Shown: piece after piece, positions 20,319-28,444 of the stretch
Numbering within the stretch: the stretch's first letter is position 1
How the letters are laid out: each line of letters opens with the position of its first letter
Source: Acanthaster planci
Lineage: Eukaryota > Echinodermata > Asteroidea > Valvatida > Acanthasteridae
Reading direction: 5' to 3'
Length of the DNA stretch: 28,444 nucleotides
Assembly: GCF_001949145.1 (NCBI RefSeq)
Contig: NW_019091458.1
Span: 825,218-853,661 of the forward strand
Notes under the pieces: model-generated
Told to the model about the DNA's origin: nothing
What the model saw: only the letters and a program-made list of their open reading frames with translations
Database searches by the model: none
Translations under genes and position numbers: made by a program

Positions 20319-20960
20319 TCATTCACCATTCTGAAAGAGAAGATATCGTTGAAGAGGAGCAGGAAGAGGCAGTTGTCCCATCAATTTCTGTCTGTTTCCA
20401 CCGATCAAGGACTGACGAATCCTGTACCGACAGAGCTGTCGTAGGAGACGAGGCGAGCAACAAATACCCGTAATGATGGTCTTCAGTTCTGAGTCGTTAC
20501 TGATAACACTTGGGAACTCACCATTGTGATCGCGCAGGTCAATCTGGCCCGTGGCCTGGGCCAGGATGTCCAGGCACCGGCGGTCCCGATCTCTGCTCAA
20601 GCCCATGGCAAACAGACTGCAGACACGGTGCAAAGGCGATATACCATTACAGTTGCTGATGTGTGTCTCAGCACCATATTCAAGCAGTAGTGTTATGCAT
20701 TCCAGGTTGCCCTTCAGGGAGGCCCAATTCAGTGGTGTGTCATGGTTGAAATCCACTGCATCTACTAATGCACTGTGCTCAAGAAGAACTCTAGTGCTTT
20801 CTACATTATTACGGAAGCAGGCCCAGTGTAAGGGTGTGTCATAGTTCCCATCCCGGGAATTGATATCAGCCCCAAACTCCAGGAGAACACACAAACAAGC
20901 CATGTCCTTCTCTGCGGCATAATGTATGGCAGTACGCTCATAACCATCAACACGATTAAC
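20319..20960 (-). CDS. ASB8: ASB8 last coding exon (213 residues)
   Basis: The acceptor ttattcaaag opens on VNRVDGYERTAIHY, which continues GAE from exon 2 exactly as in the family. The exon holds ankyrin repeats two to five and the whole SOCS box, and ends GGTGAATGA. Sequence upstream of 20960 in the same frame is intron. Confidence 0.95.
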   Translation of the reverse strand, partial: VNRVDGYERTAIHYAAEKDMACLCVLLEFGADINSRDGNYDTPLHWACFRNNVESTRVLLEHSALVDAVDFNHDTPLNWASLKGNLECITLLLEYGAETHISNCNGISPLHRVCSLFAMGLSRDRDRRCLDILAQATGQIDLRDHNGEFPSVISNDSELKTIITGICCSPRLLRQLCRYRIRQSLIGGNRQKLMGQLPLPAPLQRYLLFQNGE

Positions 20961-22783
20961 CTTTGAATAAATCCACAAGAGAAAAAAACCCACTTACTTC
21001 ATGAAAGGTAACGACAACCTTACTTTGGCTAGTTTGGATGAACCACAGGACAGACTGAAATATACTGATTATCCTTTTTCCATGTGGCCTACAATGACAA
21101 ACCTTTTGAGTTTTTCCCTTCAGAAGCATGTTTTAGAAGCACATCCCTTTGCATGAAGTTCTTGTAAAAGGAGGGGGCATACACGGCAAAGAGGACTTTG
21201 ATTTGGTCCACTGTGAGGGTTGAATGTTATAAGGCCTACTATTTAGTAGTATAACTATGGGTGGTACGTAAAAGAAAGAAAAGAACACAATGTCAAGTGA
21301 AAAAAAGACTTTTAAATCCACTGGTTGGTTTCTTTTTGGAGGAGGGGGCAGGGAAGAAAACTGGCAACCTACCTCAGCACCGCTTTTCAACAATAACTTG
21401 ACACATTCACTGTCGCTGGCCATACATGCACAGTGGAGTGGCAGTAAGGTACCATGAGCTCGGTTGATGTTTGCTCCTTCAGCAATTAAGCTTTCAACGG
21501 TATCCTGAGATGGGAAGGCGCAATGTAAGTGAGATGTGAACAAATGCGAGCAAACAATGGATCTGGTCAGAGGAACAAGGTCTGCTCTTGTCAGCAGAAA
21601 ACAAATGGTGTTCGTCTTACTACCAGCATATGGACAAGATATTTGTTGCCCTACAATACCAGAAGACACGATTTTTACACTGAAAATAATTTGTGTGTTG
21701 AGTTTCAGTCATGATGAAAAGCAGCTCTTGTTATAGGCCTATTGAAATTCCATTTAAAATTGTGTTGTTAATTGTGGTCCCGAGTGACTTATCCATCCAA
21801 ACCAACCACACAAGCTTGGTGGTCCATGTGGTAAAGCATTAAAGCTGCTGATATTAAGCAGAGGGTCACTGGGTTGAATCCAACAGGAGCAAATGCTTTT
21901 TATTTCCCACAAGTTCTGAGAAAACACTGAAAAAATTGATAAATGAATGTTCTTGTTGTTACAGTTACTTGGGAAACACAAGTTTTATCATGTCAACATG
22001 ACAAGCTTTGGCTTTGAGTGTACATGTACATTACTAAAATAATGCAACATTTGATGAGTACAAAAAAGTATCTGACAGGAAAGGAAAATAGAAATGATGT
22101 GGAAACATGTCATGATAAATGTACTTAGCTAAATGCAAACAGTTTTAAGTATCATTACAACCACATCTGTATGATGTTTCTAACCTATATTTTGAAACAC
22201 TCCTTGGCACCACCACACAGCAATGTTTGTTAAAACAGCAGGCTATGCTCAGTGGCCCAATTCAACACGCACTCTACCTACACAGAATTCTTAGACTTTA
22301 CGTGTGTGTACAACAGAACTGAGGGGGGGTAGCACACATACTCATGCAAACAAAAAGGAGACTGCCAAATCACACGGTATCCTTGTTCAGCGCAATCTTA
22401 ACTCTTGTGCAAATTTATTGTACAAGTAGTTCTTGTTCCCGAGATGATAATCCTATAAATGAATTTCATGCAAAGGCAAATCAACCTTGGATGGAGCTCA
22501 GTAAATTTGCACCAAGATTCAAGTTTGTGCCGAACATCACGAAAAATGTCACACATCTCTACAGGAACCACTCACATTCAAATCAAGGCATGCTATGGGT
22601 TACAATCCAAACCAGTATCCAAAGCTTGAAGGAGTTGCTTTAGACAGCCAAAGCTTGCATGAAGTAATGGAGAGGCTATTGTACCTGAGGGTTGATAGTC
22701 CAGCCACTGATGGCACGGATTAGGCGTTCAGACAGTGCATACTCATTCTGTGCCATGGCTAGGCGATACCATGTACTCGTCAT
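20319..22783 (-). CDS. ASB8: Ankyrin repeat and SOCS box protein 8 (ASB8)
   Basis: Three coding exons on the minus strand, 22783-22685, 21504-21373 and 20960-20319, join in phase 0 to give 290 residues, close to vertebrate ASB8 (288). The N-terminus carries YALSERLIRAI, a segment I recognise in vertebrate ASB8. Ankyrin repeats start near residues 51 (PLHCACM), 84 (TAIHYAA), 117 (TPLHWACF) and 150 (TPLNWASL), with a degenerate fifth (SPLHRVC). The C-terminal SOCS box (about 247-286) has an Elongin BC-box pattern L250-x3-C254-x3-I258 and a LPLP Cul5-box motif at 274-277. By family, it is a substrate receptor for a Cullin5-Elongin B/C ubiquitin ligase, binding its target through the ankyrin repeats. 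The start ATG is supported by an in-frame TGA 33 nt upstream (22816-22814). The gene looks intact. Confidence 0.96.
21373..21504 (-). CDS. ASB8: ASB8 coding exon 2 (44 codons)
   Basis: The acceptor cccatctcag and donor GAG|gtaggt bound the segment DTVESLIAEGANINR, LLPLHCACMASDSEC and VKLLLKSGAE, the first ankyrin repeat. An open frame runs on into the intron but the ankyrin pattern ends at the donor. Confidence 0.94.
21815..21895 (+). mobile_element. tRNA-like SINE head in ASB8 intron 1
   Basis: An A-box-like tggtaaagcatta is followed about 40 nt later by gggttgaatccaac (21871-21884), one base off the B-box consensus. The spacing and the words agggtcac and ggttgaatcc resemble the head of the SINE at 2540. 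No cloverleaf closes well, so this is a fragment, not a tRNA gene. Confidence 0.55.
22685..22783 (-). CDS. ASB8: ASB8 coding exon 1 (33 codons)
   Basis: It encodes MTSTWYRLAMAQNEY, the LSERLIRAI segment and GWTINPQ, ending CAG|gtac. A second in-frame ATG (codon 10) exists, but the first aligns with the vertebrate start. The exon probably continues upstream as 5'UTR to an acceptor at about 22837 (cattcag). Confidence 0.93.
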
Positions 22784-22836
22784 CACATAGTCTCCAATGC
22801 ACAGCAAAGAATTTCAGTCACGCCGCCAATTACTGA

Positions 22837-23855
22837 CTGAATGCCAGGACAAGCATAAACTCCAAACAAAATCTGAAAAAAATTCAAATATTCTAGCCAG
22901 AGGTAAGTCCAAACAATGTAACAGTTGAAGTTTGAGGTAACAAGAGTAGGAATATTCTATAAGAAAGTAGTGTGGTGCTGGAAAACACCAGTCCAACACT
23001 TACTTAGTACCTTTCGCACAAATGTTCAAAAGAAAATCACATTGACAGTCTTAACAGTCTAGACACCATCCCCTTACAATGCACTTTAGTGTAATATCAG
23101 CTAAACTCTACTTTACATCATTGTACATGGGACAACCAATCATTTTGAAATTTGAAAATCTAACGAGTTTAATTTTTCATGTGCTTTGGATGAAAAGGTC
23201 CGAGCAAATAAAGTTCATAAATATCATAATTAGTTCCATTACCAGATTAACCCAACTAGGATGACACAGACACTTGCTACCGCCCCATCCTTAGCCACAC
23301 ATCCGTATGCAATTTTCTGTCAGCAGTCTCACGGACTGCAGTTCATTTTCTTGTAAAGTTGAAGCAAATGGAACAGCCGTCTGTGGGCCAGGGTCAAGTG
23401 ACGTAAATTTCAACAGACACATTTTAATCGAAAGATGGTATGTGAGACTGAGACCGTGAGATTGAATGGGTAAAGGCAACAGACTGGAAAATACCAGAAC
23501 AACATCAGTGAAATCATTCAAATAATGGTCATTAGAAAGCGGAGAGACTAAGGAACATTTGTGTATGCCAACAAATTTGTGCCTACGATTATAAGAGAGT
23601 GCGCCGAAGATTTGACCACGCCAACAGAAACAGATGTACTATGTAGCCTATGGGTAAGGATCGAATGGTAGCAAGTGTCCATGCCACGCAGTGGTGGGGC
23701 TAGGCCTATTACCAGATTACTGATTCCCACCATGGAGGAATTTTGTGCACAGGGGCATCAAATGTTGTCCGTATACTCTTTCTTGCATGAAGTTTGTGAG
23801 TGGGAGTAAGCTAGGGTGGGGTACACGAAACATGTTCCGTATTACTAGTTAACTC
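22837..23855 (-). other. Presumed 5'UTR intron of ASB8
   Basis: No coding exon, repeat family or RNA gene is recognised in this stretch on either strand. Confidence 0.4.
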
Positions 23856-23857
23856 AC

Positions 23858-24035
23858 CATCGACCATCATATGCATCCGATGCATAGGCCTCGGCCTTAT
23901 TTGTCTTTCGGCTAGCGCAGCCGGTCCGGTTGACATCAGTGGTACACAGCCATTCCGACGTCCAAGGCCAGTAGTCTAGTTCCCAGAACATATGATTTAG
24001 GATTTCGACTACTTATCCGAGGGATGACGGCAGGG
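23858..24035 (-). other. ASB8: Likely non-coding first exon / promoter side of ASB8
   Basis: The minus strand has a strong donor ATG|gtgagtt with the exon edge at 23858. It is followed 1 kb downstream by an acceptor-like cattcag at about 22837, just before the ASB8 start. Local sequence is richer in C/G and CpG (ggccgaggcc, ccggaccggc) than its surroundings, and a CTCF-like word lies just upstream at 24074-24084. The upstream edge is a guess. Joining 23858 to 22836 creates a short upstream frame MVDVSNWRRD ending at the TGA at 22814. Confidence 0.4.
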
Positions 24036-24589
24036 AACCAGTTCATATAGGCCAGCGGATTCATATGTACCCAGAGAGGGCGCTAGATCAATATAATGCG
24101 TGAACGTACCAGACTAATTCAAAACTAAGTTCGGAGCCCCATTGCGGGCATCGAAGTCCCTAAGGCCTCTCAAACAAAACAATGTGTTGTTTGGTCCTTT
24201 GGTTTTCAAATTTTAGTAGGTTAACAAATTAATTTTTTAAGTATCCGCCCAAACAAACTCCCCCCTCAAAAAAGTGAACGTTCCCCAGTCTTCTCAGCAG
24301 CCATTTTTCAAACGACATCCCTCAACTTTCGCAGGCTCTTCTGACAAATTTTAAATAACATTTTTGTCTGCTTTGCGGCCCCCAAATGAGAGCCCCTTAA
24401 TCTATTGATCCTGCGCCATACTTGAACAAGTTCACAATTTCTTGGCCCACACAGAGTCCTCTTTTTGAAAGACTCTGCAGGGGCAGTATTTTCCTTGAAT
24501 TGGGACAATGCACCCAGCATACAACACTTTCAATGGCCTCGTGGTACTGTTAATGAGCGTAAGATCCAATCAGTGCACAGCACTGCTTT

Positions 24590-24827
24590 TCCATGGAGGC
24601 CTACATATTTACAACGTGAGTCGAAGGCATACTGAAGGTGCCTCAGGCAGCCGCCAAACGGCCCACATCTGTAAAGAGGAGAAAATGGAAAGCAGTTACA
24701 CTTTCAGAAGTGGGAGAAAACCCATGGGAACTGAAAATCCAATCCACATGTGGATCAAGCTGGGAATCGAACCAGGGCCGCAGAAGTAAAACGCGAGGAA
24801 AGATACACTACGTCAACCTGACTCCCC
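24590..24827 (-). mobile_element. tRNA-derived SINE (minus strand)
   Basis: Read on the minus strand, a head starts near 24827 (ggggagtcaggttgacgtag) and contains a perfect B box GGTTCGATTCC (24773-24763). The body follows with catgtggattgg, gttttctcccac and gaaagtgtaactg. Its body differs from the SINE at 2540, so a different family is likely. The downstream end is not sharply defined. Confidence 0.6.
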
Positions 24828-24839
24828 AAATATTGAAGT

Positions 24840-26330
24840 AGGCCCTATTTCTTTATCATAACAGAACACTCTCGACCTACATCGGTCGGTATCAGAGACA
24901 AAGAGAAGCGAAGCCGAATACTAACCGAATACTTTTTTAGAAGATAGGCTCTCATTATTTCCCGCGTTTGAAGGGTGTGCACGTATTCCCAAGAATTCCA
25001 CATTTCCATGCATGCTATCACGTACGTAATTCCGGTATCCGCGTTTCCATGAAGGAAGATCAAGTCTTTTCGCGTTTAAGGGCTATTTTATCAAGGAATT
25101 CACTGTTTTCGAGGTATACATGTACTATGTTAGCACGGAACTCCATGTTTCCATACCGGTAACATTTTATCTGCGCAAATCAGTAAACGGGGATGGTCAT
25201 TTGAGTTTCTGTAGTTTAGTGCAGAGTTATCATTGAGTCAGTGACTCGACTCGAGTCACTTTTTTAGTGACTCAAGTCGACTGGAGTCCCGAAGGGCGAA
25301 TGCCTAAATAAAGTACTAAATAAATAAATATTTGGCTCTGTTTGATGTTGTTTTACGTTTCAGTAATATTAGGAGGTAACAGTCATAGTCAAAGTTAGGG
25401 GTCAAACATCAACAGACGCGTGAGAAAGGGATGGAGCCGAGTATTTAACATCCCTTCCCCATAACAAATGTTATGATGCCGCAAGGCTGGATTGCAGACG
25501 AACGCAGAATGCTGCGACAACCTGTTGAGGAGAGATCTTGGAGAAGATGAACTTGTTCACGGATCCTAACATTTTAGGATGAAGACATACCTCTCGAGTT
25601 AGATGTTTACATCCTGGGATTTGACTGGGTTTTTAATAATTGTTAATTAAAGTATCAAAGGATTCAATTCAGTAACTCACATTCCCACAATGTGGATGCT
25701 TCATCGTAGCAGTCAAGCTTACGGCGCACGGTGCCCAACAATACAGGACAAAACTAGACAATAACAAGAGAATCTTGAATGTTTTCAGTTTGTTTTTGAA
25801 TGTATTAATTGAAGGGCATTTAGGTATAGACGATGGAAGATATTTCCATTAGTTTGTTTTAAAGAATTAACAAATGGTATGTTGATGGTCTATCGAATTG
25901 GAAAGGATTATGTAACGTTCAGGAAATTAATTAGATGCAAATTTATATATAGAAACATCTTGTTGAAAAAATTATATTCATATGAAACAGAAGTTTGTGT
26001 GTTAAATTAAGAAGTGGTGTGTTCATTAAAGTGATCCTTACAAACAATACAAACGGTCCTTTTCTGCAGTTTCATTAATTTATCAAAATTTGATTCGTGT
26101 TAGTTCAATTAATGATAGAGATAAAGGGAACAACACTAAGTACACAGAACGCTCGAAGGAAGAATGTGCCTAAATCTACTCATTATACCGACTTTTTTTT
26201 CGAAATTTCATCTAATCCTTTCATATGGATTTTCCATCAAAGTCATTAATCAAGATAACGAAATGTGGTATGTGACAATCCACTTTTGTTTACTGTTTGG
26301 AAAGACTCTCTATATTTTCCTTTTACAAGT
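24840..26330. other. Non-coding stretch
   Basis: Apart from the palindrome at 25231, nothing is supported. Loose recurrences of ggaattc/ggaactcc near 24995-25165 resemble units of the minisatellite at 12541, but the match is weak. Confidence 0.4.
25231..25288. repeat. Nested palindrome of GACTCGAGTC type
   Basis: agtgactcgactcgagtcact (25240-25260) is itself near-palindromic. It pairs across a T tract with agtgactcaagtcgactgg, giving about 15 bp with one mismatch. TGACTCA is also an AP-1-type word, but the symmetry suggests repeat debris. Confidence 0.6.
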
Positions 26331-26333
26331 TAA

Positions 26334-26836
26334 AGAGCAACCCCAATGGTGGTGAAACAAAATGGGGAATACAGGTTAATATACTCGTGGTATCTAAGTA
26401 ATAATGCTGATGAACGAGGCGGTGAAGGAGATCAAGATCTTTCGGTAAATATGGCCTGGTAAATTCACAGTGAAGGACAGATGTTTTCAATGTTTTTATG
26501 TCGTTATTTTATTCTAAAAAAAGTGTAAGGCTGGGCTCGCAGCTCAGGCGTACAGGCCTTTGTACAAAAACATATCCACGAAACCAGGTCCTTCGAGGTC
26601 ACAATGTTTTTCGTTTTCACGGTGGTACGTAATCAAAAAAGCATTTCTGCGTCGCGCCACCAACGATACAAACGTGGAAAGTTTTTAAGAACCCGCAGAA
26701 TTAGTCCATAGTTTTATTGCATTATTACTATTTATTCAGAAGTCACAGTGCCACTTTACATGTATAACTTATAACTTCGATACCACGTGGGTATATTGAG
26801 TATTCCCCATTTTTTTACCACCGTTGGGGTTGCTCT
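26334..26836. mobile_element. MITE with about 65-bp TIRs and TAA target duplication
   Basis: Left TIR 26334-26399 starts agagcaaccccaa; right TIR 26774-26836 is its inverted copy with a few indels (shared words ggtggt, aaatggggaatac, aatatac, cgtggtatc, aagt). TAA lies directly outside both ends (26331-26333 and 26837-26839). A 3-bp TAA duplication fits PIF/Harbinger-type elements; the superfamily call is inference. There is no transposase frame. Confidence 0.75.
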
Positions 26837-26839
26837 TAA

Positions 26840-28444
26840 AGCAGCTGCTCAGAAACACTTTCTTAAACAGAATGGCTCTGTCCATACAACAGCCTCCATT
26901 TAAGACCCTGAATATCTTGACTATGATAAAAACTCATCGTTTTTTTGGGGGGGGGTCGTGGCCTCTGTTGCCCCTGTATATGCCCCTGCCTGTATGCCCC
27001 GTTGAATATAGTACTTCTCATGTCAAATTGTGTTTGATCACGAGGGTCTTATATTATACCAGGTTTTTTGGGCGGGGGGGGGGGTTGTCGTGGACAGGCG
27101 GACATGTAGGTAGTGCATTACATTGTTACTGATGTACAAATAATAACCTTCACAGGATGTCATTTAGAAATTACAACTGTTAAGTTTATTTTTTTTATTA
27201 GTTATTTTTTGATTGTTTTGTTTTGTTTTGTTTTTTGGTTTTTTGTTTTGGTGTCGGGGTACGTTGACCCTCCCGATCCAAAGTCGCGCCGGACAAATTG
27301 ATGAGATTTGATAGAGTACGTGGAAAAAACAATGCACCTTGAAAGAAAGACCTGGTACAAAACATGAAGGATGTTAATATCCTACTCTCTCATTGATGGT
27401 GTGCCACCGACTGACGCCAATGGATGTGAATTCATTTGGGGTTTCAAACCTATTAAGAATCAGGTTATACATCCTTAATTTAAAGGTCAACAAAGCCAAA
27501 TCAAACAGTCTTGTTATCTTGACTCACCAAGTCAGAGGTGACTTGAAACGAATTTAATATGGTTTGCTTGCTGCATCAATGTGGGAATGTGTATTTTATT
27601 TTCATGCACGCGCGACGTTTTCTCAGGGCCTTAGATACTGATCTATTTTTAGGGTTGACCTCATTTACATATGAACCCTATGCAGTTGTTCTGCATAAAA
27701 TGGACCAAAATGCAACTCCGGATGTCATTTTTCAAAACTTCTAAAAGAGTGACTTTGATCATGTAAAATACAAATTAGCACCTTCAGATTTATAGAAATG
27801 ATTATATGGGGATAATTAGGGATAATATGTACTTATGGTGGACATTTGGTTGGCTATCAGTGCAAATCAAATGGGGCTGAATTCATTTAAAGTTTTATGT
27901 CAAAGTGTTTACACCAGAGGACTTGATTTCAAAACTTCTCTCAACAAGAAGGAGAATTCAGTATATTTTTCGACTGATGTATTTTAAAGCACCTAAGAAA
28001 TAACTTTTAAAAAATATAAGCCACAAAGAAAAGAGCGCAAAATTGACGGAAAATGATGAGAAGTTTGGCTCTCTTCATTCTCTTACCGTTTAGAATCACT
28101 CTCACTATACCAACATATTTGCCAGGTCTTGTATCGTTCGACCACCAAAAATTATCTTTAAGTTTGGCTGCATCAAAAATTTATAATGAGTACAATATGT
28201 TCGTTGCGAACGTCATATTTTACAGACCTTTGATGACGTTCGAGAATTTCGACAGAAACTGCATGACGTTCTAAAATGCCCAAAATGCTGTCACATGTAG
28301 TGCTCGAAAATTCCATGCGCGATTTTCATTTTGCCGGTTATTTTGGAGATAACTCCGCTAAAAATAAAATTAAAATTAACAACTCTGAGCATTACATTTT
28401 CATCATGAATCGTATGTTTCGAATGTCATTTTTTTTGCGAACGT
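26840..28444. other. Non-coding right end
   Basis: No gene is supported. Two G-tract blocks with related flanks (26941-26960 and 27063-27090, both a T run, then G run, then gtcgtgg) and a T-rich stretch (27185-27255, tttg repeats) suggest low-complexity or retroelement tail sequence. Confidence 0.5.

Noticed and set aside
20551-20844. 97-codon plus-strand frame
   Set aside because: Antisense shadow of the ASB8 ankyrin exon.
21133-21372. Extension of the ASB8 exon 2 frame into a proline- and lysine-rich tail
   Set aside because: Intron sequence after a good GAG|gtaggt donor; exon 3 resumes the ankyrin repeat in phase.
21815-21895. Possible tRNA gene
   Set aside because: The A and B boxes are imperfect and the acceptor and anticodon stems do not close; it fits a SINE fragment better.
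24308-24520. 70-codon minus frame rich in basic residues (RTLCGPRNCELVQVW)
   Set aside because: No domain, no splice support and no homologue I recognise; may be decayed repeat sequence.
1-28444. CRISPR arrays, rRNA, operons, viral or toxin genes
   Set aside because: No spaced direct repeats, rRNA cores, polycistronic layout or recognisable viral or toxin proteins were seen on either strand.

Overview
This is a eukaryotic (animal) nuclear window. The coding parts are short exons separated by GT-AG introns, the DNA is AT-rich and loaded with short transposon debris, and the three genes are metazoan families: WD40, secreted C-type lectin, and ankyrin/SOCS-box. The style of the tRNA-derived SINEs and the lectin suggest a marine invertebrate deuterostome (echinoderm, hemichordate or cephalochordate). 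That taxon call is inference; the sequence does not fix the species.

Layout. (1) 1-3420, plus strand: the last four coding exons of a WD40-repeat gene, entering from the left edge and ending in a TGA at 3418-3420. A pogo/Tigger-like MITE lies upstream of its first visible exon, and a palindromic MITE-like repeat and a tRNA-derived SINE lie in its last intron. (2) 3421-6557: no gene. It holds an 81-nt-arm fold-back just after the WD40 stop, a 27-bp minisatellite of nuclear-receptor-type motifs, and a near-perfect 28-bp-stem hairpin. (3) 6558-10119, minus strand: a secreted C-type lectin. I assembled it from five phase-compatible exons into a predicted 326-residue protein with a signal peptide and two CTLDs. 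A short form ending in intron 2 is also possible, because its stop codon overlaps an AATAAA. A TATA box lies just upstream. (4) 10196-20318: a 10-kb gene desert with a hairpin repeat, a degenerate minisatellite, a putative LTR on the minus strand and scattered splice-like signals. (5) 20319-22783, minus strand: a complete ankyrin-repeat and SOCS-box gene, an ASB8 orthologue of 290 residues in three coding exons, with a likely non-coding first exon ending at 23858. (6) 24085-28444: no gene; a minus-strand tRNA-derived SINE, a palindromic GACTCGAGTC-type repeat, and a MITE with about 65-bp TIRs flanked by TAA.

The three genes have no evident shared pathway. ASB8-type proteins are substrate receptors of Cullin5/Elongin BC E3 ligases, the lectin would be secreted and carbohydrate-binding, and the WD40 protein is an unplaced beta-propeller. 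I see no operon, CRISPR, rRNA or intact tRNA gene. I found nothing I would call a new biological system. The most interesting items are the two-domain lectin with its possible intronic-polyadenylation isoform, the cluster of perfect TCAAGGTCA sites, and the fold-back just downstream of the WD40 stop codon.
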